Position numbers and translations under genes: made by a program. This document shows positions 18,887-28,798 of a stretch of DNA of 64,000 bases, one piece after another. Source of the stretch: Woeseia sp034521225 (GTDB taxonomy: Bacteria; Pseudomonadota; Gammaproteobacteria; Steroidobacterales; Woeseiaceae); NCBI GenBank assembly GCA_034521225.1, contig JAXHMR010000009.1:9728-73727 (forward strand), written 5' to 3'. The notes under the pieces were generated by a model that was not told where the DNA came from, did not search any database, and saw only the letters and a list, made by a program, of their open reading frames with translations. Positions within the stretch are counted from its first letter, which is position 1. Each line of letters starts with the position of its first letter.

Positions 18887-21056
18887 TCAATACACGTCGT
18901 TGACTGTGTTGTAGATATTAAACTTTCCCGTAGGCGTGACGATGTCCGGGCCTTTGATCACGTGCTTGAGCGTGCGGGTCTTGTCGTCAACCACGACAAT
19001 TGCCGACTCCTCCTCCTTGCCACTCCAGACAGAGAACCAGACCTCGTCGCCTTGCTGGTTGTACTCCGGCTGAACGACCCGCTTGGGACCCGGCCCGAGA
19101 TCTGCCCATTCCGCAATGGGTAAAGAGACGAAGCCGTCGTCGAGATTGTCGATATCAAGAGACGGCAACACTCTGCGAAATGCGCTCTTCCGGGTTCAGT
19201 GGCGCATCGACCCAGAGATTGCGTGATTCAGGGTGCGACTTGACGAACAGCGAACCGCCGCCCATGCCGTCAAGAACCCTGACGACTTTCCATGCGTGCT
19301 CGGGATGACCTTCAGGGTCCGTTGCAAGGAAAGTTACATTCGCGTTGCCGAGGGCACTTGTTACCCAGACCGGTCCAAATTCCGGATCATCGAGATTGGC
19401 ACCGCGGCCCGGATGCGGGATCTTCGACATCCACAAGCGCTGTCAGCCGCCGCTCACGGGAATCGACGATCGCAATCTTGTCGGACTGATTGGCAGCAGT
19501 CAGGAAATAGCGCTTCGAGCGATCCCAACCGCCATCATGCAGGAACCGCGCCGCTTCGATGTCAGTAATACTGAGAGCGTCGATGTCTTCATAGTTGACC
19601 AGCAGGATATGCCCGGTCTCCTTCACGTTAACGATGAATTCAGGATGCTCACGTGATGCGACGATCGCCGCAACGCGTGGTTCGGGTGGTATTCCTGCGT
19701 GTCGACCGTCATGCCTCGCGTCGATACGATTTTCAGCGGCTCCAGCGTATCACCGTCCATAATCGTAAATTGTGGCGGCCAGTAAGCGCCAGCGATCGCC
19801 AGCTTGTCTTCGTAGCCCTTGTACTTTGATGTTTCGACCGAACGGGCTTCCAGGCCTATCTTGATCTCGGCAACTATCGTCGGCGTCTCCGACCACAGGT
19901 CTATCATGTCGACCTTGCCGTCGCGGCCGATTGTGAACACATAGCGGCCCGATGCCGATGGCCGGGAGATGTGTACGGCGTAACCGGTGGGCAGGATACT
20001 GACGATCTCCTTCGTGTCGCCGTCGATGATGGCTACCTGTCCTGCATCGCGTAACGTAACCGCAAAAAAGTTGTCGATATTCCGGTCATGCATGGGCTTG
20101 GTTGGCCGGTCTTCCGGGGCCACCATTACCTTCCACGTCTCGCGCATTTCCGCCATGCCGAATTCCGGCGGTTCCGGTGGCTCCTGTTGCAGGAAGCGCG
20201 CCATGACATCAATTTCCTCAGCGGACAGCTCGCCGGAACTGCCCCAGTTCGGCATGCCGGCGGGCGAGCCGTAAGTTATCAGTGCCTTGAGATACTCCGT
20301 GCCCTTTTCCACCGTTATGTCGGGTGTCAGCGGTTTTCCGGTTGCACCTTTACGCAGCACGCCATGGCAACCCGCGCAGCGTTCAAAATAGAGCTTCGTT
20401 GCCGTCTGGTACTCGGCTTCCGTCATTTCCGCGCCACCGTCACTCCGTACCTGTCGGGTCTGCTCCGCGTCAATCGGCGACGGCGTGCCCCGGTAGCGCA
20501 TCTCACCCTCGGTGGTGCCTGTATGCCGCCCGCCCTCTGCCCGGTCGCCCTGCCCCAGTTCTTCGCGCAACGCGGCGACTTCAGCAACGCTGACCGCCGC
20601 ATAGTCATTGCCCCAGGATTTCATGACATACGTCAGCGCCGCAGCGAGGTCTTCGTCATTGAGATAGCCCATGCTGGGCATGACGCCATCGCATTCCCTG
20701 GCCATCTTCCCGGGCGACGGATCGGTCCCGACAGCCCGAACAATGCCGCAGAAAGCACTTCGCGACGGTCACGTTTCAGGTAGTCCGAATTAGCCAGCGG
20801 CGGAATGCGCCCCGGCAACTCCGGTCCCGGCAGGCTGGCGGCCATGCCGAGCAATTGCCGAGGTATACCTGCTCCCCCCTGGCGATCAGCGCCTCGAGTT
20901 CTTCGCCTTGCATAGTTTCCGCCGTGTGCACGGCAGCGTCGTCCTGGCGCGCAACCGCCTGGCTGGATGCATCCCCAGCACCGCAGGATGTCAGCCAAAG
21001 GCAAACAACCAGGATGGCGCCGATGCACCCGTGATCGGTTTTTTCGTATATCTCAT
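18887..21056 (-). CDS. nirS: Cytochrome cd1 nitrite reductase with N-terminal cytochrome c domain (frameshifted)
   Basis: NirS reduces nitrite to NO in the periplasm with hemes c and d1. The coding region starts at ATG 21056 (GGGAG upstream) with a lipoprotein-like leader CLWLTSCGAGD. A short cytochrome-like domain follows (EQVYLGNCSA, then PPLANSDYLKRDRREVL and DGVMPSMGYLNDEDLAAALTYV). The usual NirS follows it: heme c site ERCAGCHGVLRKGATGKPLTP, and a d1 propeller with FFAVTLRDAGQVAIIDGDT and AYWPPQFTIMDGDTLEP. Frame changes occur near 19160, 19410, 19630, 20690, about 20840, and in the A-run near 21040. The heme site of the added domain reads CSAW; one deletion would give CSACR, lacking the axial His. 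No d1-synthesis genes are nearby. Confidence 0.88.
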
Positions 21057-21089
21057 CAACTTTCGCTCCCGAGGTTCGGCTCGAGGCGT

Positions 21090-23313
21090 CTACCCCCATG
21101 GCACCTGCAGCCGCTGACCGAAACATTACGGCCCGGCCGCGCGAGGTGTGGAGGAAGGGGATCGTCGGTGCGGCCCCGCGCGCACCGCGGTCCAGTCTCG
21201 AGCGCGATCCTGTCCGTCACGTTTCGCAAGGCAGCCCGCAACGTCACGCGTTCGGCGAGTCGCTGAGTGACGTACACATCGAGCACCGTATGGCCGGCTG
21301 GTTTGAATAACGGTCCGGCGGATTCATCGCGGTCATCCCATGATCCGGTAGACGTGGCCTGAAGCCGCACAGCACGGGCCCCGTCCGGCGGCTGCCACAC
21401 AAGACCCAGCACAGCCTGTGCCGGGCCGACGGAATTCAACGGCTGTCCGCCATCGCGATTTTCTCCGCGCGCTCTATACAAGGAGCCGCTCAGCGTGAAG
21501 TCACGCAGCAGTTCCCTGCCCTGCACTTCCCATCCGGCTTCGAATCCTGAAATGACCGCCTGTTCGATATTGCGCGCCTGGAACAGGATGCGGCCACTGG
21601 CAGGATCTGTCCCCACGCGGGCTCGCGACTCGATGAAATCGTCGTAGTCGGTATGAAAAAATGATGCGTGCAGCCGCAACATATCGGCACGAATACGCAA
21701 GCCGATTTCGAAACCATCTGAAGTCTCGGAGCGCAGATCGGGGTTCGGTATCGCGCGCAAATTGAATACCGGGATCTCGAGGCCGATGTTGGCGTCCTCG
21801 TAAGGTGGTGCCCGAAAGCCACGCGCATACTGGGCATACAGGTCCGCGATTTCACCGAAGCGATACATCAGGGCAAGCTTCGGAGACAGGTCCGATTCGG
21901 CCAGTGATACCGGATTCGCGAACGGATAATCTTCTGCAAACATTGCATCGTTGTGCGGCTCGAGACGGTATCGGTCCGCGCGAACTGCTGCGATGACTGA
22001 CCAGTTACCGAGGGCGACGGAATCCTCTACAAACGCACCCCATTCCCTGGTCGTGCTGAGCGGGAAATCCCGTAACGGAAAGACTTCGCCGAGAATGACG
22101 TTGGTCGATACGCCGTCAACAAGGCCGCGCTCCAGCCCATCACGATACTCTTCCTGTGCGGTGCTCCCGGTATTCCAGCCAGCGCGGCCGGTGTTAACGG
22201 TTTTGATCCAAACGTCCCGTGCAGATTGACTTCGATACCGCGTATGTCCTGGTCGAACTGGAAATACCGGTCGATGGATACCGGACCGCGCTGCCAGGGC
22301 TCGCTCATCGAGTGTGGACTGCTGCACCTCGGCTTTCTGGAAATACGCACGCAGTACACCGCGCTATCAACCCACTCTCCGGGTGAGCCGAATTCGCGCG
22401 ACGCCGTAATCATTGTCATTTGATAGGTGTCGTCGCCCTCGAGTGCGGAGGTTGTGCGAAACCGGCCGCTTCCCAGCATTGCATTCAGTTCCGAACTCAC
22501 ATCCGCCTCCTGATGCAACGCACTGAGGCGCCAGGTTCCGCCGGTAGAATCGTCGACAACAACTTTTACGAGACCGGAGCGGCGCCGATAGTGGCGGAAA
22601 TCAAGAACCTCCGCGGCCGCAGCGGAGTCGGACTGACTGCCATCGCGCCAGCTGCCACCCAGCACAATGCCGCGGCCGATCATCCGCTGCCATCAGTGCG
22701 GTCCCGTGACGGCTGTCATCGGCACCCCGCCAGACAGTCTGCAGTTCGCCGCCCGGCGCCCCCGGTTGTGCCATGGTGCGCGGGTCCGGCGTCTGTACCG
22801 CGATGACACCGCCTATGGCGGCGCTGCCATAAAGAGCCGATGCGGGGCCGTGCAGGATTTCCATGCGATGGATCAGACCGGTATTCAGGAAATCGCGGGT
22901 CGCATTGGAAAAACTTCCGACATCAAACTGGTCACTTAATGGCACGCCATCCACCAGCACGGCCACGCGGTTGCCACCAATGCCGCGAATATTGATGCCC
23001 TCATGGCCGAACCGGGTACCGCCCCACTCCTCGTCAATGCCTGGCGTATAGCGGAGCACATCGGCAATTGATACGGCCAGATTGGCGTCGAAATCCTCCC
23101 GCGCGAATACCGTGACATTCGCAGCTACATCACGAATGGATCGCGCCTGCTTGTTCGCGACGACAACAATCTCTTCGAGCGGCTCGGCAGGCGGCTCACC
23201 AGAGTATTCGCCTGGCGATGCAGCGGTGACACCAAAACACTTGCGGTTGCCAGGCACGCGAAGAACCCGGTCCGCATCAACAGGCTGCTGGCAATAGGCG
23301 GCATTTTCGACAC
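21090..23313 (-). CDS. TonB-dependent receptor upstream of nirS (multiple frameshifts)
   Basis: An outer-membrane receptor of about 740 residues in the hemoglobin/heme/siderophore group. A signal peptide starts at GTG 23313 (MRTGFFACLATASVLV) and shifts frame near 23235 into EPLEEIVVVANKQARS, the TonB box and plug. The plug shows YTPGIDEEWGGTRFGHEG, NRVAVLVDGVPL and GPASALYGSAAIGGVIAV. The barrel includes YAQYARGFRAPPYEDAN, FEIGLRIRADMLRLHAS and the end LARPGRNVSVS followed, after an indel near 21110, by LQVPWG and a stop at 21090. Other shifts lie near 22670, 22360, 22290 and 22205. It is followed by nirS on the same strand, which makes iron or heme supply for denitrification a reasonable guess. 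Confidence 0.83.
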
Positions 23314-23437
23314 TCACAACGGGTGTGGACTGAGCCCTACATTGCCTGAACACGCCTCAGAAACCATACGTAGGTTCACGTACTTGAGGCGCATCGGGTA
23401 CGCCGTTTCCGGACCGGCACGTGCGTACAGGTACGTG

Positions 23438-25373
23438 TCAGAAGTCGATAACGCCTGCCTGGTCCGGTGATGCGTTGCCGCTGGCGATGGCCGCCCGGGT
23501 AGCCCGCAGAAGATCATCAATTGCTACCGGCTTACTCATTACCCGGCTATTCTTTAGCGACCGGGCCTCCTGCACGACTTTCGAAGTGTCGCCACTGACG
23601 ATGAATGCGGGCAGATTCTCATTGAAATGGCTGCGGACCGCTTGTACCGCCTGTACACCCGTCGACCCATCCAGTAAATGGAAGTCAGAAATAACAAGTA
23701 CCGGCGTTGTATCGAGTCTCGAGAATTACCTCTTTCGCGCTTGCCAGCGAGTCTGCAATGGCAACGCGATAACCATGCGACTTCAGGAGCATCGCCCATG
23801 CACCGGCGACACTTCGATCATCTTCGATCAGAAGGATCAGGCCGGAGTTGCCGTCCGGATGCGCAGTGGCCGCCATCGAAACACGGTCCGCGCTTGTGCT
23901 TTCCCGACCGACGGCCATCGGTACGCCTACAGAAAAGCACGAGCCTTTACCAGGCTCCGAAGTCACCTTTATTTCAAGATCGAGCAAATCCGCGAGCCGG
24001 CGCACGATAGCAAGCCCGAGGCCAAACCCTTCTGTATTCTTGCCGGGGCCGCGCAGTTGGTGAAACTCACGAAAAATATTGTCGAGTTGATCTGCCGCTA
24101 TACCAATACCCGTGTCGCAAACGCTGATACTGACAGAGTCATCGAGACTCTCACAAGAGAGGTCGATCCGGCCGTTTTCCGTATAACGAATCGCATTGGA
24201 TACCAGATTCTGAATGATCTCACTCAAGAGATTGATATCACTGCATACAACGCTGTTATTACTGCTGGCTTCGAACTCAAGTTTCTTTTGCCTGGCCTGC
24301 CTCGCGAACTCAGCGGACAGGCGGTCGACCAGGCGCCGGACCGGAAATTCTTCAAATACAGGCTTGATCGCACCAGCGTCCAGCCGGCTGATGTCCAGCA
24401 GCGAATTGAGAAGGTTTGTCATTGCATCCAGGGAGTGCTGCTGGCTGTCGACCATTTCTTTTGCAAGGGGATCCTTGACAGTGCGGCGCAACGCGCCATT
24501 CAGCAAGGTCAGGGCCTGCACTGGTCTGACGCAGATCATGGCTGGCAGCTGCAAGAAAGGCGGTATTTGCCTTGTGGGCTCGTTCTGCCTCCTGACGGGC
24601 CTCGATCAGGTCCGACTCCGTCTTTCGGCGCAACGACACATTGCGAATGACGCTCGCAACGAACGTACCGCTCGATCCATTCACCGGACTCAAGCTGATT
24701 TCCACCGGAATTTCGGATCCGTCCGCACGCCGTGCCTGCAAATTCAGGCCGCTGCCCATCGGCCGCAGACGCGGGTTCGCGAGATAGCCGCGTCCTGCGA
24801 TTGGACATGCCGGTCACGCAGCGGCGCCGGCAACAGCATTTCGATTCGCTGACCGATCAACTGATCACGATCGTAGCCAAACATGACGGCTGCCTCGTTA
24901 TTGGCTATTGCGATACGGCCGTCACTGTCAACGATGATTATGGCGTCCGGCGCAGCCTCGAGAATGTGCTGGAAATAAAGCTCAGAGGAGTTGTCGCCGC
25001 TAACGTCGCGTATAGTGCTGGCCACCAGCCTGTCGCCACCATCTTCGATCGGCATCAAAGCAATTTCTGCGTCGAATATTTCACCATTCTTCCGCAAGCC
25101 ACGAAGGCTGAGACCGGACATCAGCGGCCGGGAATGAGGAGCCCCGGAAAAACGCTGGCGATGCTGCCGGTGACGCGCTCGAGTGGATTCAGGCAGCAGA
25201 GTTTCCACACTCTGCAGATGCAGCTCCTGACTGGAATAGCCAAAAATTCGCTCCGCCTGGGCATTGACAAACACGATCCGGCCGTCCGAATCGACAACGA
25301 TTATTGCGTCAGTTGTCGCCTTCAGCAGCGCCTCAGCCGCCGCCGTGGATAATTGCCGTACTTTTGATTCCAC
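23438..25373 (-). CDS. Hybrid sensor histidine kinase, PAS-PAS(-PAS)-HK-receiver (frameshifted)
   Basis: A cytoplasmic sensor kinase of about 645 residues. PAS domain 1 (ATTDAIIVVDSDGRIVFVNA), PAS domain 2 (AAPDAIIIVDSDGRIAIANN) and their PAC segments (GEIFDAEIALMPI; GSEIPVEISLSP) precede the dimerisation helix with FLAAASHDLRQ, whose His is the phospho-acceptor. The ATP-binding domain has NLVSNAIRYT, DTGIGI and GFGLGLAIV. A receiver domain closes the protein (LILLIEDDRSV, then SDFHLLDGSTG after the shift) and ends ASPDQAGVIDF at 23440. Frame shifts lie near 24775, 24540 and 23705. No transmembrane segment is visible. The PAS pair resembles FixL-type sensors, and the orphan FixJ-type regulator at 15449 is a possible partner. 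Confidence 0.83.
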
Positions 25374-25761
25374 CCGGAAGTCCTGCTCTGTGAGTCAAGC
25401 CACGCCGCGCAGCTGGCATGGAGGTTTTTCTGATAACTGCCTCAGTATAAACAGTTTAGGTGAAGCTGTGGGTTATGCGCCTACGTATTCCAACTACGCC
25501 TCGTGCAAATGCCTTCGTATGAATCCGTAACGACAAAGGCATGGTCCGCCATAAGGGCAATTGCGTATCCACGGCGCGACGAGCAGCGTCGATAATCAAA
25601 TTGGATGCCTACGGCAAATCCAATGACAACACCGGCACACTTTTCGACTCGATGCCACACTACTCCAAGGCGATTTGACGCAAGGTGCCGGACGCCGTAC
25701 AAACACTCGTTATCTTGCGTAGCATGCCAGGTGTAAACTTTCACGAAGCCCGCACACTGCA
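25374..25761. other. Divergent intergenic region between sensor kinase and sirB
   Basis: About 390 bases between divergently transcribed genes, presumably holding both promoters. A single FNR/DNR-like half site (TTGAC near 25674) is present, but a matching second half is missing. No open frame in the region looks like a real gene. Confidence 0.45.
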
Positions 25762-26202
25762 ATGACCGAATACTATCCATTCATCAAATCGCTGCATGTT
25801 GCAACAGTGATCGCCAGCGGCACGCTGTTTGCGATGCGCGGTGTGGCAGCCCAGGCCGGCAATCACTGGGCAATGGCGGCTCCTGTGCGTTATCTGAGTT
25901 ATGTAATTGATACCGTATTGCTTGCAGCGGCCGTGCTGCTGCTGGGGATACTGCCAGCAGCCGCCGTGCTGCTGCTGGGGATACTGCCCGCTACCGTGTA
26001 CGCTAACGGCTGGCTGGCAGTAAAGCTCTCGTTGCTCGTCGTCTACATCGGCCTTGGCACTTTCGCTCTGAAGCGCGGAAGGACACAGGCGGTTCGGTTG
26101 AGCTGCTTTGCGGCCGCTATTGTGGTTTACCTGGCGATGTTCAGTATCGCCCGCAGCCACGATCCATTGGGACCATTAAGAATGTTCGCAGGACCAGGTT
26201 GA
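25762..26202 (+). CDS. SirB-family membrane protein
   Basis: A 146-residue inner-membrane protein resembling the SirB family, with four predicted helices. Residues 1-20 (YYPFIKSLHVATVIASG) carry the His found in the first SirB helix, and VYANGWLAVKLSLLVVYIGLG forms a later helix. The second helix contains a perfect 11-residue tandem duplication (AAVLLLGILPA twice) that lengthens the hydrophobic segment. The stop overlaps the NnrS start by one base (TGATG at 26200-26204), so the two are translationally coupled. SirB proteins commonly accompany NnrS in denitrifiers; the biochemical role is not established. Confidence 0.78.
   Translation: MTEYYPFIKSLHVATVIASGTLFAMRGVAAQAGNHWAMAAPVRYLSYVIDTVLLAAAVLLLGILPAAAVLLLGILPATVYANGWLAVKLSLLVVYIGLGTFALKRGRTQAVRLSCFAAAIVVYLAMFSIARSHDPLGPLRMFAGPG
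25924..25989 (+). repeat. In-frame 33-bp tandem duplication inside sirB
   Basis: Two adjacent 33-base units (25924-25956 and 25957-25989) differ at only two positions and each encodes AAVLLLGILPA. The repeat keeps the frame and adds 11 residues to a transmembrane helix. It looks like a recent slippage or duplication, or an assembly artefact. Confidence 0.8.
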
Positions 26203-27395
26203 TGGCACAGACCCCGCAAAAAGGAGCACACTGGGTACCGTTTGCCTACGGCTTTCGGCCGTTTTTCCTGTTGGCAGGATGCTACGCCGTAATTGCCATG
26301 CTGGCCTGGCTCGCGATCTACTCTGGAGGCGCTACACCGGTGGGCCCGATTCCGGCCCAGCCTGCGGGATGGCCATGAAATGCTGTTCGGATTTGCGGGC
26401 GCGGCGATCGCCGGGTTCATGCTCACCGCCGTTCCCAGTTGGACCGGCCAGCGCGGTTTTGCCGGCTGGCCGCTCGTGCTGTTGACAGTCATCTGGCTTG
26501 CCGGACGCGCGTCATTCGCCACGGCCGGACAGATACCGGCCGCCACCCTGCTTATAGGTGAATTGCTGTTCATGCCCGCACTGGCCCTGATGATCGCACC
26601 CGCGTTGTTGCGCGCGCGTAACCGGAATACACCGCTGTTACTGGTACTGCTGGCGTTCTGGATCCTCGATGCAATCTTCCTTTTTGCCGTACTGCGCGGA
26701 GACATGCTGTCGGCGACTAATGCACTTCGCAGCGGAATCGACCTCATTCTGGTACTGATAACAGTTATCGGCGGACGAATTGTGCCGTCGTTCACTTCAA
26801 ACGCATTGAAGCAACGTGGCATCCGTGCGCCGATGCGGACGAGCAAGTTGGTCGACCAGTTGACGATCGGCAGCATGATCGCACTGCTGATAGCGGGCTT
26901 TATTTCACCGCACCAGATGGCAACTGCTGCTATTGCCGGCATTGCCTGCCTGCACAGCTTATCCGGATCAGCGGATGGCAGTCATGGCGCTGCCTGAATG
27001 ACCCTCTTGTCCTGATACTCCACGTGGGATACCTGTGGCTGCCCGTTGCGCTCGCGCTAAAATCCCTGCACCTCGGAATTGATGCGGCCTGGGCAGTACA
27101 CTGGGTTCATGCCGCCGGCGCCGGAGCAGCAGGCACCATGATCCTCGCAGTAATGACCCGCGCCGCACTTGGCCACACAGGCAGGCCGTTAGTCGCCGGC
27201 AAACCCATCACGGCGGCGTACATACTCCTTACACTTGCGGTACTGGTGCGTACCTTTGGTCCGGCTCTATTGCCGATAGGTCATTCAGCGATCGTTTCGC
27301 TTGCCGCGGTCCTGTGGAGCGCTGCATTCCTGGTTTTTGTGCTTGTCTACGCACCCATCCTGACCCGCCCGCGAGTCGATGACCGATCCGGATAA
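26202..27395 (+). CDS. nnrS: NnrS family heme-copper membrane protein (two frameshifts)
   Basis: NnrS is a 12-helix membrane protein that helps cells withstand nitric oxide and nitrosative stress by protecting iron metabolites. The gene starts at ATG 26202 and reads WVPFAYGFRPFFLLAGCYAV, the signature N-terminus of the family. After a shift near 26350 it continues GHEMLFGFAGAAIAGFMLTAVPSW, another signature with the conserved His, and VIGGRIVPSFTSNAL. After a second shift near 26975 it ends LWLPVALALKSLHLGIDAAW, VHWVHAAGAGAAGTMILAV and MTRAALGHTGR. Total about 395 residues, normal for the family. It is coupled to sirB and converges on the Usp gene. It fits the nir/nor content of the window. 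Confidence 0.87.
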
Positions 27396-27396
27396 A

Positions 27397-28359
27397 TCAG
27401 GCGGCATCCTCAATATTCAAATCGACGGGCGTTTTATAACCGTCCGGCTTGATCACCATCAGGTCACATGGCAGCCGGTCCAGCGTACGCTCCGCGCTTG
27501 ATCCGATAAACAACTGCTTCAGGGGGTTTCTGTTAACGGAACCCATGACAACGAGGAATGCGTCGATATTCGAAGCCAGCGCCGGCAATTCCCGATGTAC
27601 GAATCCGGCTACCATATGCGCTCTTCCGGATGAAATGTTGTGGGATTCGATAATTTCCTGAAACCGATGCCGGTGCTGCTGTTCGATTTCCTGCGCCACA
27701 TCCGTTATACGCATCGAGGCAGCCACGTAGGCATTCAAGGTGGCCAGTGATGCTATCAATCGCGGATCGTAACTGTGGAATGCGTGAACTTCCCCACCGA
27801 CGGCTTCAGCCACCGAGTTGCTGATACGCAGTATCGCATCATCCAGTGCAGCGGGCTTGTCATGGCTGTGCATAGGGTCGATTGCGGCGATCACACGAAG
27901 CTCGCCGGACATATGCCGCGGCTTGACCAGCCATAATGGCACGGGACAGCTCCGAATAAGGTTCCATTCTGTATTTGACAGGGAAGACAGGTTGAAAATG
28001 GAGTGATTGGACGTGTCCTTCAGCACCATGTCGACATTGCTCCGGCAGGCCCGCCTTATAACGCCTTCATGGATCGGGTGATCCCAAATAGCGTCTGTTT
28101 CTACCCGCAAGCCTTCCTTGCGAAACGGTTCCGCAAGGTACTCAAGCCTCTCCCTGTCAGCACTGAGCATTTTTTCCCGGGCCCGCTCCAGGAGCTGTTC
28201 ACCAAACAGGGGATGAGCAACCAGGTAATCGTTGTAGTCGCAGATCACCAGCTCAATCGTCGCATCCATCTTCCGGGCGAGCCAGCCGGCACGCTGAAGT
28301 GCCGGCTGGGCCTGGGATTGTGGATCGACTACACAGAGAATTCGGCTGGCAAAGGACAC
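27397..28359 (-). CDS. Tandem-domain universal stress protein (UspE-like), copy 2
   Basis: A 320-residue two-domain Usp protein very similar to the product at 16608: both share ILCVVDP at the start, SNTEW-LIRSCPVPLWLVKPR at the end of domain 1 and AAIDPMHSHDKPAALDD at the start of domain 2. The second domain ends with MGSVNRNPLKQLFIGSSAERTLDRLPCDL, the nucleotide-loop region. Start is GTG 28359, behind CAGGTG, which is partly buried in an inverted repeat (see the regulatory entry). The gene is intact and convergent with nnrS. A role in survival under anaerobic or nitrosative stress is inferred from family and place. Confidence 0.88.
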   Translation of the reverse strand: MSFASRILCVVDPQSQAQPALQRAGWLARKMDATIELVICDYNDYLVAHPLFGEQLLERAREKMLSADRERLEYLAEPFRKEGLRVETDAIWDHPIHEGVIRRACRSNVDMVLKDTSNHSIFNLSSLSNTEWNLIRSCPVPLWLVKPRHMSGELRVIAAIDPMHSHDKPAALDDAILRISNSVAEAVGGEVHAFHSYDPRLIASLATLNAYVAASMRITDVAQEIEQQHRHRFQEIIESHNISSGRAHMVAGFVHRELPALASNIDAFLVVMGSVNRNPLKQLFIGSSAERTLDRLPCDLMVIKPDGYKTPVDLNIEDAA

Positions 28360-28364
28360 CGGGT

Positions 28365-28384
28365 CACCTGACTTGCACCAGGTG
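28365..28384 (-). promoter_or_regulatory. Inverted repeat covering the usp copy 2 ribosome site
   Basis: CACCTG and CAGGTG are exact complements separated by eight bases, five bases ahead of the GTG start. On the transcript the right arm contains the only Shine-Dalgarno-like AGGTG, so the hairpin would hide it. It could also be a protein-binding palindrome. Confidence 0.3.
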
Positions 28385-28553
28385 TTTTCGCCCGATGCTT
28401 ATGATTGCTCGCCACCTTGCCGGGCGGAGCCGGCCATGTGGTTCGTCTTCATTGACCGCCAATCTGCCATGCTGGACGGCTTTCGGGCATACGGAAAACT
28501 ACCTAGCCATGAAAAGCGGGGGTGCGATTTCGCCAATCACCCTCGTCAGGCGT

Positions 28554-28787
28554 CTACGAATAATCCGGAACCGGGGTTTCGGCCGCAGGGCGAAATCCAA
28601 ACATCCGCTTCATGACGATGGCCGCCGGGCAGAATCCGGTGAACGCCTGCTGGAACAGGTTTAAACCGATAAACACGGTCAGCCAGGCGAAGCCGACGTG
28701 GACAAACCAGGTCAGCGCAACGGACAACAGGATCATGATTCCGGCGAATGCCTCAACGGCATGTTCGAGTGACATTTTCTTATTCAT
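28554..28787 (-). CDS. DUF2892 family small inner-membrane protein
   Basis: A 77-residue protein with two transmembrane helices in the pattern of the YgaP-like DUF2892 domain: an amphipathic N-terminus (SLEHAVEAFAGIMILLSVAL), WFVHVGFAWLTVFIGLNLFQ and then FTGFCPAAIVMKRMFGF. The conserved GFCP-A motif is the family hallmark. Such domains often accompany rhodanese or sulfur-metabolism genes, and this one lies downstream of the outer-membrane protein gene in the sulfide-linked minus-strand cluster, 11 bases after it. Its function is unknown. The 28385-28553 stretch upstream of the Usp gene contains no clear gene. Confidence 0.82.
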   Translation of the reverse strand: MNKKMSLEHAVEAFAGIMILLSVALTWFVHVGFAWLTVFIGLNLFQQAFTGFCPAAIVMKRMFGFRPAAETPVPDYS

Positions 28788-28798
28788 ACTCGTTACCC

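Noticed and set aside
13039..21056. Programmed ribosomal frameshifting as the explanation for the frame changes
   Set aside because: Shifts occur in unrelated genes, in both directions and without slippery-site plus structure patterns; sequence error is simpler.
21054..21058. One-base TGATG overlap between the TonB receptor stop and the nirS start as translational coupling
   Set aside because: The overlap exists only in a shifted frame; the receptor's likely true end (NVSVS then LQVPWG) stops at 21090, leaving a gap of about 33 bases.
26127..26942. Minus-strand open frame of 271 codons opposite nnrS
   Set aside because: Antisense to NnrS and rich in Ser/Arg; no independent support.
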